From: Bacteroides sp. GM023
Lineage (GTDB): Bacteria > Bacteroidota > Bacteroidia > Bacteroidales > Bacteroidaceae
Direction: 5' to 3'
Length of the DNA: 64,000 nt
Assembly: GCF_014750685.1 (NCBI RefSeq)
Contig: NZ_JAAXGE010000002.1
Location: 868,001-932,000 of the forward strand
Shown here: piece after piece, positions 36,831 through 44,615 of the stretch
Layout of the letters: each line of letters begins with the position of its first letter
Numbering within the stretch: position 1 is the stretch's first letter
Position numbers and translations under genes: made by a program
The notes under the pieces: model-generated
The model's input: the letters and a program-made list of their open reading frames with translations, nothing else
Database searches by the model: none
What the model was told of the DNA's origin: nothing

Positions 36831-36864
36831 AAAAAGAGAGGGGCCTCGCGGTTCCTCTCTTTTT
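36831..36864 (+). terminator. Intrinsic terminator of the first SusC operon
   Basis: An 11-bp perfect stem (AAAAAGAGAGG at 36831-36841 with 36854-36864) ends in a run of five T. It lies 35 bp after the fucosidase stop. The remaining 200 bp up to the sulfatase stop shows no gene. Confidence 0.85.
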
Positions 36865-37062
36865 GGGGGTTAAATTGATTAAAGTCTGATTTTTATTAAA
36901 CGTTTTCAATTAAGGTCAGAAAAATCGCGTAATATATTGCTTTTGTTGTAACGCATATTCATTGTTTAACTCTGTACAAATGTAGTGACTTTGTGCCCGT
37001 TCTTGTGGACATAATGATTCAAGATTGGTGCAAAATCATACAATTCTACTGTTCTCATATTT

Positions 37063-38598
37063 TTATTTCTCTTTTACGGTTTCCAGCAAGGCAGACAGTT
37101 CTTTCACGATGTCAGGGTGTTGCTTTGCCACGTTCGTTTTCTCCGATGGATCGGACGATAAATCATAGAGTTGCGGTTGTTTATCGTTTCCTAATTCCAT
37201 CTTTGTCCAAAACTCGATAGCGGGACTGTCGCTTGGTTCGATGTATTTCCACTGGCCTTTCACGATGGCGAGCGTGTTGTTCAGGTTCTGCTGAACGACG
37301 TATTCACGGTCTGTATTATTTTTACCTAAAAGTACATTCAGATGTTCCTGGCTATCGGGGGCTGCTCCCTTGCGCAAAGGCTGGTTCAGGAGTGAAGCGA
37401 GCGATGCATATACGTCGATTTGTGAGAAAAGAGCCTGTTGCTTGGATGGCTGTATCTTGGCAGGCCAGCGTACGATGAACGGAATACGCGTACCTGCTTC
37501 GTAAGCACTGTATTTACCGCCACGGTAGATTCCCATGGGGGTATGTCCGTTGAGCATTTCGTAAGCATGATCCTGGTAGCCGTCATCAATCACAGGGCCG
37601 TTGTCGCTGGTGAAGATAAAGATAGTGTTGTCAGCTATGTTGAGGCTGTCCAGCGTATGCATTACTTCTCCGATTGTCCAGTCCAGTTGCAGGATGACAT
37701 CGCCACGGGTTCCCAAGCCACTCTTTCCGGCAAAGCGCGGGTGGGGGATACGGGGCACATGTACGTCTTGCGTACCCATATATAAGAAGAAAGGTTCTTC
37801 TTGGTGGGAAGCGATAAAATTCTTAGCTTTGTTGGTGATGATATCAGCAATATCCTCATCGTTCCAAAGGGCGGACTTTCCACCGGTCATCCAGCCGATG
37901 CGGGGGATGCCGTTGATGATGGTATTGTTATGTCCCTGGCTGGGTTTCAGTTTCACAAGTTCCGGGTTTTCTTCTCCCGTAGGCCAGTCGCCTACTTTGT
38001 GGTCGTAGTTGACGGTGATAGGGTCGTTAGGGTCAAGATCTACCACACGACCGTTTTCTACAAATACACAAGGAACACGGTCTACGGTTGCGGGAATGAT
38101 AAATTCATAGTCGAAACCGATGCTTTGTGCGTTCGGGCTGATTTGGCTGTTGAAGTCAGTGCCGCCTTTCGGGCCGAGTCCCAGGTGCCATTTGCCCACT
38201 GCACCGGTGGCGTATCCGGCATCCTTCAACATATCAGCCATGGTAACGCAGGCTGTGTCGATGATAAGTTCCGAGTTTCCGGGAGCAATGCCGGTGTTCT
38301 CCTGTCGCCAGGGATACATACCTGTGAGAAGTCCGAAACGGGAAGGAGTGCTGGTAGCCGAGGTGGCGTAAGCATTGGTGAATTGTACTCCCTGTCCGGC
38401 AAGACGGTCGATATTAGGTGTACTCACTTTGGTAGCTCCGTAACAACTCAAGTCGCCGATACCGAGGTCGTCTGCGAATATATAAATAATGTTGGGCTTT
38501 TGACCGTTTTGTCCATTGCTCTTTTGAGGAGCGTGGTTGCATCCGGTTAACATAGCAATGCCGGGCAATAACGGAAGTAGACGTGAAACGTTTCTCAT
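37063..38598 (-). CDS. S1-family sulfatase (serine-type), probable glycan sulfatase
   Basis: The 511-residue lipoprotein (lipobox AMLTGC, Cys20) is an alkaline-phosphatase-fold sulfatase. The active-site motif S83-T84-P85-S86-R87 followed by FGLLTG contains the serine that an anaerobic sulfatase-maturating enzyme converts to formylglycine. D43-D44 in FADDLG and the FTSDNGP motif bind the metal. GKWHLG contributes the usual Lys/His pair. It should remove sulfate from a saccharide; the position (4-O or 6-O on GalNAc, or a fucose sulfate) cannot be told here. It is transcribed towards the SusC operon end and has its own -7 box. Together with the HTCS upstream on the same strand it frames the locus, an arrangement I also remember for the B. 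thetaiotaomicron chondroitin locus. Confidence 0.92.
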   Translation of the reverse strand: MRNVSRLLPLLPGIAMLTGCNHAPQKSNGQNGQKPNIIYIFADDLGIGDLSCYGATKVSTPNIDRLAGQGVQFTNAYATSATSTPSRFGLLTGMYPWRQENTGIAPGNSELIIDTACVTMADMLKDAGYATGAVGKWHLGLGPKGGTDFNSQISPNAQSIGFDYEFIIPATVDRVPCVFVENGRVVDLDPNDPITVNYDHKVGDWPTGEENPELVKLKPSQGHNNTIINGIPRIGWMTGGKSALWNDEDIADIITNKAKNFIASHQEEPFFLYMGTQDVHVPRIPHPRFAGKSGLGTRGDVILQLDWTIGEVMHTLDSLNIADNTIFIFTSDNGPVIDDGYQDHAYEMLNGHTPMGIYRGGKYSAYEAGTRIPFIVRWPAKIQPSKQQALFSQIDVYASLASLLNQPLRKGAAPDSQEHLNVLLGKNNTDREYVVQQNLNNTLAIVKGQWKYIEPSDSPAIEFWTKMELGNDKQPQLYDLSSDPSEKTNVAKQHPDIVKELSALLETVKEK

Positions 38599-38632
38599 AA
38601 TGCTGTCTTTTTAGGGAATGATGTTAGATGCA

Positions 38633-38640
38633 CAAAGATA
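38633..38640 (-). promoter_or_regulatory. Putative -7 element (TATCTTTG) for the sulfatase gene
   Basis: The minus strand reads TATCTTTG, an exact TAnnTTTG match, 34 bp before the ATG at 38598. It lies between the 22-bp array B and the gene, so the array is upstream of the start of transcription. Confidence 0.5.
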
Positions 38641-38701
38641 AACGATTGGAGAAAAAAGAATGAGCAGTAACGTACAAGTGAAGTACAAAATAGTACACTG
38701 G

Positions 38702-38855
38702 GGAAAGTTCCGCTTCCCCGATTCGGAAGCGTGCAGAACGGTTTAGTGCCACCTCGTTGGCACAACTGTGCCATCACTTTGGCACAAGCGTGCCACTACG
38801 ATGTCACTGCTGTGCCAACGAGGTGGCATTCTCCTGGCACGGCAGTGACCGATTA
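38702..38855. repeat. Degenerate 22-bp tandem array with a dyad in most units (array B)
   Basis: Four successive units of exactly 22 bp (38746-38767, 38768-38789, 38790-38811, 38812-38833) each begin GTGCCA and have the form GTGCCA-N6-TGGCAC or a near match. Looser units of the same length flank them at 38702-38723, 38724-38745 and 38834-38855; the first of these has its own stem GGGGAA/TTCCCC. The array fills most of the 291-bp gap between the HTCS stop and the sulfatase promoter. It contains no open frame that looks real. Confidence 0.8.
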
Positions 38856-38889
38856 TTTAGTGTGGGCTTTCCCGATAATGGCTTGATTA

Positions 38890-41800
38890 TTAGTCTGTTT
38901 CTTCTTCTCCTTCTTCCTTCTCTTCTCCCTTGCGGTAAGCCAGCGGACTGACATGATAAATCTCCTTGAAACACTTGCTGAAATAACGTGAAGACGAGAA
39001 TCCTATCCGGTCTGAAATCTCCGTGATATTCAGTTCCGGATTATTTCGCAGCATGACTGCCCCTTTCTTGAGACGTATGCTCAGGATAAAATCATTCGGT
39101 GTCTGTCCTGTAACCGCTTTTAGCTTGGTGAACAGGTTCGTACGTGCCATTCCCATTTCGCGGGCAAAGATATTAACGTTGAAATCCGTATTATCCAAGT
39201 GCTGTTCGATAATAGCCATTGCACGATCCAGCATCTCTTTATCCATCGGGTTGGTAGCCAACATCTGCGCGAAAGCCTGCGGTTGTTTGCTGAATTTCTC
39301 CTGTAACAATCGGCGGGAGTTCACCAGATTGTTACAACGGGAAATCAGAAGATTGGTATTAAACGGTTTCGTGATATAATCATCCGCACCGATTTTCAGC
39401 CCTTCGATATTGTGTTCTATCGCGGTGCGTGCTGTCAACAGCACAACCGGAATATGGCAAGTGTTGAAATCCGTCTTTATCCGCTTGCATAGTTCCGTAC
39501 CGGACATACGCGGCATCACGACATCACTTAAAATAATGCTCGGCATATCTTTCTGCACCATTTCCAACGCTTCTTCTCCGTCGGAAGCCGTACTGACCTG
39601 ATAGAATGTCTCGAAGATACCGACTAACATCTGCTTGATAGACTCGTTATCTTCTACAATCAGCATTTTTGCATCTTCAATGCGCTTGTTATCTTCCTCT
39701 TTCCATTCTGATTCCGGCAGGATTTCTGCTGAAGGAACGAATGCTTCCGGCTCTTGGATAGTAGTATCCGTATCACTTTGCGCTATCTGTTCTTCGGCAA
39801 AATGCTGTTTGCCCAGTTTAAGAGTGATAATGAAGCTGCTTCCCTTGCCCGGTTCGCTTTCCACACGGATGCTTCCGTGATGAAGTTCGATGATACCTTT
39901 TGTCAGAGCCAGTCCGATGCCTGTTCCGGCTCCGGTATTCAGTGAGTTCAGGAGCTCGGTCTGATAGAACCGGTCGAATATCTTATCTATTTCTGCGGTG
40001 GCGATACCCGTACCGGTATCTTTTATTTCAATGACGGCATGCTCTTGTTCCTGCGAAACGTTGATAGAAATGGTATCCTCCGCTTTCGTATGTTTCAATG
40101 CATTGGACAATAGATTGTTGATAACCTTCTGCATCTGCTTTTGGTCATACCAGACTTCAATATCATCTTTTTGCTTGTTGAACTTGAAGCTTATCTGCTT
40201 GCTGCTTGCGTATTCGAGGAAAAGCAGATAATTCTCGTACAGGAAGTCCACGAGATTGTGCTTGCTTACCTTTATTTTCATATGCCCCTGTTCCTGTTTG
40301 CGGAAATCAAGCAGTTCCGTAATCAGTTCACGCAGTTGGAGACTGTTCTTGTAGATTCCCAATACCTTATTATATATATAGGGAGTGAATGTCTGCACTT
40401 GCAGCAGCGTTTCCACTTGTCCCACGATAAGCGTTAGCGGCGTGCGGAACTCATGCGAGATGTTGGTAAAGAAACGCAGCTTTGACTGGTTCAGCGCTTC
40501 CAGGTCTTCGATATGTTTCTTCTCATATTTCAAAGACTCACGGAGTTTGATTCGCGAATTATAGTTCTGAATAAGGAACCATAACAGGCTGATGGTGGCA
40601 ATGGTATAAATCAGGTAAGCCCACCATGTCTCGTACCAGGGTGGCAACACGTTAATCAGCAACCTGGCTTCCCCTATATCGCCCCGTTGTGACTTGACAA
40701 CCAGCACATATTTTCCCGGATTCAGGTTTGTATAGGTGATAAGCGTCTGTTTGCGGTACGTATGATTCCATTCGTTGGAGAAACCTTCCAGGCGATAGAG
40801 GATTTCATCCCTGTTGGCAGAAATATAGTTGGAAGTGGCATATTCGATGCTGAACATCGACTGATTCGCTTTCAAACTAATCTCCGGAGTGTGGCAGATA
40901 GACTGATTCAGGATTCCGGTTTCATCACCGGGGATTACTTCCCTTCCGTTGACTATCAGACGGGAAAGGATGATGTTATAAGATTTCGGGGTAAAATGCA
41001 GTTTCTTTTCCCAAAAAGAAATCATTCCCTGAATACCGCCGAGGAATACTTCTCCATCATGTGTAACGAACAGCGCATTCTCATTGACAGCAGTCAGCGG
41101 GAATCCGTTTTCCGTACCGTAATTATAGAACTTCTTATGCGGATAGTCGAATTGTGAGAATCCTTGATTGGTAATCAGCAACAAATCCCCTTTCTGAATG
41201 GAAGACTCGAATACCTCGTAAATACAATCGCTGGACAATCCGTCTTTCTGTACATCGAAATTCTCGAAATCATTGCTCTCTTTGCGATAACGGTCCAGTC
41301 CGCTGCCGGAAGTGGAGAACCATAAGTTCCCGTTGCTATCCTGCATGATGCTGTTGATATTATTATTGCTGAGACTATTCGAGATGGCCGGGTTGTGTGC
41401 GTAATTGGTGAGCGTGCCGGTATCAAAGCGATACGAATAAACCCCTTCTCCGGTAGCTGCCACCCACAGCGTGCCGTCTTTATCGAAACAGAGACTAGCC
41501 ACCATGCCGATATTTCTTCCCGCCTTGGTTTCCTTGAAAAGCTGTTGGCAAGTACCCGTTGCCGGATTAAACAGGCTGACGCCGTTTTGTGTGGCAATCA
41601 CCAGTTTATCCTCATATGGCACAATGTCACGCACAATATCCGACGGCAATGAAGTAGGATCTCCCGCTTTCATCCGGTAAACAGTGAAACGATTTGTCCG
41701 CAGGTCGAGTTTGTTCAATCCGCCCAAGTGCGTGCCAATCCACATAATGTCGTGCGCCTGGTCATAATAAATCGCCTTCACGTTATTGTGCGAAATACTG

Positions 41801-42945
41801 TTTTTCCCTTCCTCGTGACGATACCAGCGGTACGTATTGTCTTTGCGGTTGTAGACATTCACGCCACCCCCTTCGGTACAAATCCACAGATTACCGTCCT
41901 TATCTTCCGTCATTCTTCCAACGATGGGGCTGCTCAGACCTTCTTTTTCGGTATCACCCACCTTGTAGCGGGTATAGATTTCATATTCAGGATTGAAGTA
42001 ATTGACTCCGCCGAAATAAGTCCCCAGCCAAAGCGTTCCCTGTCCGTCTTTGACAATACACCAGATAGAAGAGTGGGTGAGTCCGTCCGGTTTGCTGGCG
42101 TTGGCCGTATAGAGTTGGAAATTACCTGTACTTTTCTCGTAGCGGTTCAGACCGTGGAAAGTACCTATCCATAAATTGCCCGAGTTGTCTTCACAAAAGC
42201 TTCTGACGAAGTCGGAACAGAGACTGTTTGCGTTTTTAGGGTCATGGCGGAAATTCTCGATGGAACCGTCTGTTTTGATATGGTAAAGCCCTTCTTCCCA
42301 ACTTCCAATCCATAATTCTTTTGAAGAATCCTCATAGATGCTCGTTATGTTTCCTTCCGTGACGGGCTGCGAAATCGTTTTATCTTCCGAAAGACAATAG
42401 ACACCGTTTCCGGTAGTTCCCATCCAAAGATTCTTCTTTTCGTCCAGGTGAAGGCAGGATAAAGTAATGTCTTTCCCGGCAAGATGGTAGAATAAGTCGA
42501 AGTTCCCTGTGCTTTCGTTGTACACAAAGACTTCCTCTCTCTTGCCGATATACAATTTCTCGTTATAGTAAATAGCGTCCACATTACCCTGGAGCAATGT
42601 CTTAAACCGCTGTGTAGTCAAATCGAACTCCGCCACACCATCGGTGCAGAGCAGATATACTTTCCCGTTTTTGTTTCCCGTGATGCGCAGCACTGTATTG
42701 CTGAACAGGCTGTTCGGGTCGTTCTTTTTGAGTTTAAAACTTTTGATATCGTTACCGTTATACCGGTTTAGTCCCTCGCGTGTGCCGATCCATATAATTC
42801 CCCGTTCGTCGATATATAAGCTGTTGACAGAGAACTGAGAAAGGCCATCATCCGTGGTCAAATGACTGAAAGTAATGTTCTGACCTTGTGTGTGGACGGC
42901 GGCTACGCTTAAAAATAGCAGAAATAAAAGAGTTATTTTTCTCAC
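38890..42945 (-). CDS. Hybrid two-component system regulator (HTCS), probable activator of the glycosaminoglycan-type locus
   Basis: The 1351-residue protein joins sensor kinase, receiver and AraC-type DNA-binding domain. After a signal peptide, residues 25-680 hold about 14 Reg_prop beta-propeller repeats (DERGIIWIGTREGLNRY, DNSGNLWIGTFHGLNRY). A Y_Y_Y domain and a transmembrane helix (about 774-796) follow. Then come the histidine kinase with H831 in NISHEFRTPL and GTGIGLALTKG in the ATPase, a receiver with D1141 in ILSDVVMPRMSG, and a C-terminal double HTH (ITEISDRIGFSSSRYFSKCFKEIY). HTCS proteins bind oligosaccharide in the periplasm and activate the neighbouring SusC operon. This one shares a strand with the sulfatase and lies next to the operon of lyases, so it should sense an unsaturated or sulfated di- or oligosaccharide; the ligand is inferred. 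Confidence 0.93.
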   Translation of the reverse strand: MRKITLLFLLFLSVAAVHTQGQNITFSHLTTDDGLSQFSVNSLYIDERGIIWIGTREGLNRYNGNDIKSFKLKKNDPNSLFSNTVLRITGNKNGKVYLLCTDGVAEFDLTTQRFKTLLQGNVDAIYYNEKLYIGKREEVFVYNESTGNFDLFYHLAGKDITLSCLHLDEKKNLWMGTTGNGVYCLSEDKTISQPVTEGNITSIYEDSSKELWIGSWEEGLYHIKTDGSIENFRHDPKNANSLCSDFVRSFCEDNSGNLWIGTFHGLNRYEKSTGNFQLYTANASKPDGLTHSSIWCIVKDGQGTLWLGTYFGGVNYFNPEYEIYTRYKVGDTEKEGLSSPIVGRMTEDKDGNLWICTEGGGVNVYNRKDNTYRWYRHEEGKNSISHNNVKAIYYDQAHDIMWIGTHLGGLNKLDLRTNRFTVYRMKAGDPTSLPSDIVRDIVPYEDKLVIATQNGVSLFNPATGTCQQLFKETKAGRNIGMVASLCFDKDGTLWVAATGEGVYSYRFDTGTLTNYAHNPAISNSLSNNNINSIMQDSNGNLWFSTSGSGLDRYRKESNDFENFDVQKDGLSSDCIYEVFESSIQKGDLLLITNQGFSQFDYPHKKFYNYGTENGFPLTAVNENALFVTHDGEVFLGGIQGMISFWEKKLHFTPKSYNIILSRLIVNGREVIPGDETGILNQSICHTPEISLKANQSMFSIEYATSNYISANRDEILYRLEGFSNEWNHTYRKQTLITYTNLNPGKYVLVVKSQRGDIGEARLLINVLPPWYETWWAYLIYTIATISLLWFLIQNYNSRIKLRESLKYEKKHIEDLEALNQSKLRFFTNISHEFRTPLTLIVGQVETLLQVQTFTPYIYNKVLGIYKNSLQLRELITELLDFRKQEQGHMKIKVSKHNLVDFLYENYLLFLEYASSKQISFKFNKQKDDIEVWYDQKQMQKVINNLLSNALKHTKAEDTISINVSQEQEHAVIEIKDTGTGIATAEIDKIFDRFYQTELLNSLNTGAGTGIGLALTKGIIELHHGSIRVESEPGKGSSFIITLKLGKQHFAEEQIAQSDTDTTIQEPEAFVPSAEILPESEWKEEDNKRIEDAKMLIVEDNESIKQMLVGIFETFYQVSTASDGEEALEMVQKDMPSIILSDVVMPRMSGTELCKRIKTDFNTCHIPVVLLTARTAIEHNIEGLKIGADDYITKPFNTNLLISRCNNLVNSRRLLQEKFSKQPQAFAQMLATNPMDKEMLDRAMAIIEQHLDNTDFNVNIFAREMGMARTNLFTKLKAVTGQTPNDFILSIRLKKGAVMLRNNPELNITEISDRIGFSSSRYFSKCFKEIYHVSPLAYRKGEEKEEGEEETD

Positions 42946-42975
42946 TAATTCGTTCTTTTAAGGTATTACTATTGG

Positions 42976-42983
42976 CAAATATA
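42976..42983 (-). promoter_or_regulatory. Putative -7 element (TATATTTG) for the HTCS gene
   Basis: The minus strand reads TATATTTG, an exact TAnnTTTG match, 30 bp before the HTCS ATG at 42945. It is divergent from the CBM9-like gene promoter within a 111-bp gap. Confidence 0.5.
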
Positions 42984-43027
42984 TCGTTTTTATTTCATTT
43001 CTGTGAACCTTATTAGAAGAAAGTAAC

Positions 43028-43035
43028 TATATTTG
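43028..43035 (+). promoter_or_regulatory. Putative -7 element (TATATTTG) for the CBM9-like gene
   Basis: TATATTTG is an exact TAnnTTTG match and ends 21 bp before the ATG at 43057. TGTG at 43002-43005 could serve as a weak -33 box at a spacing of 22 nt. The element excludes a start further upstream. Confidence 0.55.
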
Positions 43036-43056
43036 TATCATTCAAACGAAAGATAT

Positions 43057-43698
43057 ATGAAAGTAAAGAAAATTAGTGCGGCTAACGTGGAGGCTTGCTC
43101 GCTTCCTAAATTATTCGATGAAGAAAAAATAGATTTTCAGTCTATCCAGTGTGTCAACTGGGCTGAATATCCTTATAAGCCAAAGGTAAATTTCCGCATA
43201 GCTCACACGCAGGACTCTATTTTGTTGCATTTCAAGGTAAAAGAAGAGAGTGTGCGTGCCAGGTATGGTGAAGATAACGGTTCCGTATGGACAGACTCCT
43301 GCGTAGAATTCTTCTCTATACCGGCCGGTGACGGAATATATTATAATATAGAATGCAATTGCATCGGAACGATTCTGATTGGTGCCGGCCCTGCCCGCAA
43401 CGGTCGCGAACATGCTCCGAAAGACGTGACGGCACTTGTACAGCGTTGGTCAAGCCTGGGCAATGTGCCTTTTGAAGAACGCGTTGAAGAGACTAATTGG
43501 GAAGTTGCCCTGATTATCCCTTATGCTGTATTCTTCAAACATCAGATTGATTCACTCGATGAAAAGGAGATAAAAGCCAATTTCTACAAATGTGGTGATG
43601 AATTGAAGACTCCTCATTTCCTTTCGTGGAATCCGATAGAGATTGAACAGCCGGACTTTCATCGTCCCGACTTCTTCGGTACGCTGGAATTTGAATAA
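43057..43698 (+). CDS. CBM9-like domain protein without signal peptide
   Basis: The 213-residue product is a single beta-sandwich of the CBM9/DOMON-like type. RIAHTQDSILLHFKVKEESVRARY is followed by VWTDSCVEFFSIPAGDGIYYNIECNCIG, the characteristic D-S-C-V-E-F-F element, and it ends PDFHRPDFFGTLEFE. CBM9 domains bind the reducing ends of sugars when attached to xylanases, but free Bacteroides versions have no proven role. No signal peptide or lipobox is visible, so it should be cytosolic unless the start is misjudged. The -7 element at 43028 fixes the start at 43057. It diverges from the HTCS gene and converges with lpxA; a link to either is not shown. Confidence 0.75.
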   Translation: MKVKKISAANVEACSLPKLFDEEKIDFQSIQCVNWAEYPYKPKVNFRIAHTQDSILLHFKVKEESVRARYGEDNGSVWTDSCVEFFSIPAGDGIYYNIECNCIGTILIGAGPARNGREHAPKDVTALVQRWSSLGNVPFEERVEETNWEVALIIPYAVFFKHQIDSLDEKEIKANFYKCGDELKTPHFLSWNPIEIEQPDFHRPDFFGTLEFE

Positions 43699-43772
43699 TC
43701 ATTAGACTTCGGGCTGGAATATAAACGAGCCTCCGAACATAAACGATAACGCGTCATCCATCTGCAAAAAAG

Positions 43773-43803
43773 AAGGGTGACGCTTTTCTTTTGCATCACC
43801 CTT
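43773..43803 (-). terminator. Intrinsic terminator of the RND-lpxA operon
   Basis: AAGGGTGA at 43773-43780 pairs with TCACCCTT at 43796-43803. On the minus strand the stem is followed by CTTTTTTG. It lies 24 bp after the lpxA stop and so ends that operon; the plus side has no T-run. Confidence 0.8.
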
Positions 43804-43826
43804 ACTCTTATACAAAGTAACTTTGT

Positions 43827-44597
43827 TTATTTCACGATTCCTCTTTCCGAGGCTTTCACGAAGTTTACAATGGTTTCGATTTCCTCGCTCATCGGCACTT
43901 GGTCGATAATCTTCTGCACGGCATCCTGAACACTGAAGTTACCTTGATAAATCAAACGGTAAGCATTGGCAATGTGACGCAGGATTCTTTCCGACGTGTT
44001 GCGATGTTGCGACAGAACTACGGCGTTCACTCCGTGGTATGCTACCGGATTGCCGGACATGATAACATACGGCGGTACATCCTTGGATATACGGCATCCG
44101 CTTTGTACCAGCGTCCAACTACCAATGTGGCAATATTGGTGCAGGGTGACATTACCGCTCAGGATAACGCAATCGTCCAGCGTACATTCTCCTGCGATGG
44201 TACTGCCGATGCCTACCACACAGTTGTTGCTGATTTGTACGTCATGGCAAAGATGCACTTTATCCATCAGGTAGTTTCCGTTTCCGATTTTAGTGGCGTT
44301 TCCGGCAAAGGTAGCGCGGCTGATAACCACATTTTCACGAATATCATTGTTGTCGCCGATAATCAGGCTGCTTTCTTCTCCCGTATAGTGGAAATCTTGT
44401 GGTTCCGCTCCCAGGACAGCATTTTGATGTATCTTGTTCCCTTTTCCCATTTTGGTACCTTGCAGGATACTGGCATAAGACATGATGATACAATCATCCC
44501 CGATTTCCACATTCTTTTCGATGTAGGCAAACGGCAGGACAGTTACATTCTTGCCTAACTTTGCTTCGGGGTCTACGTAAGCTAACGGACTAATCAT
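43827..44597 (-). CDS. lpxA: UDP-N-acetylglucosamine O-acyltransferase-like protein (LpxA), stand-alone copy
   Basis: The 256-residue product is a left-handed parallel beta-helix acyltransferase. The LpxA features are clear: hexapeptide repeats through residue 160, H115 and H118 in MDKVHLCHDV (matching His122 and His125 of E. coli LpxA, the latter catalytic), and SKDVPPYVIMSGNP followed by HGVN. The helical C-terminal part is also present. It would transfer a 3-hydroxyacyl chain from acyl-carrier protein to UDP-GlcNAc, the first step of lipid A synthesis, in the cytosol. In Bacteroides an lpxA is usually next to a fused lpxC/fabZ; this one is 18 bp downstream of an RND efflux operon, so it may be an additional copy. 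Whether it is redundant, specialised or the only copy cannot be judged from one window. Confidence 0.9.
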   Translation of the reverse strand: MISPLAYVDPEAKLGKNVTVLPFAYIEKNVEIGDDCIIMSYASILQGTKMGKGNKIHQNAVLGAEPQDFHYTGEESSLIIGDNNDIRENVVISRATFAGNATKIGNGNYLMDKVHLCHDVQISNNCVVGIGSTIAGECTLDDCVILSGNVTLHQYCHIGSWTLVQSGCRISKDVPPYVIMSGNPVAYHGVNAVVLSQHRNTSERILRHIANAYRLIYQGNFSVQDAVQKIIDQVPMSEEIETIVNFVKASERGIVK

Positions 44598-44615
44598 AAT
44601 AGTATATGTTTAAAG

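Noticed and set aside
36865..37062. Small RNA gene between the fucosidase terminator and the sulfatase stop
   Set aside because: No clean -7 box followed by a hairpin with a T-run was found; the stretch appears empty.
37801..38550. A 249-codon open frame on the plus strand opposite the sulfatase gene
   Set aside because: It is antisense to a well-supported sulfatase whose motifs are intact. Its translation has no signal, domain or plausible composition.
38702..38855. CRISPR array or coding repeat
   Set aside because: Same 22-bp period without spacers, and no reading frame across it looks like a protein.
43899..44558. A 219-codon open frame opposite lpxA
   Set aside because: Antisense shadow of a hexapeptide-repeat gene with conserved catalytic histidines; no independent support.
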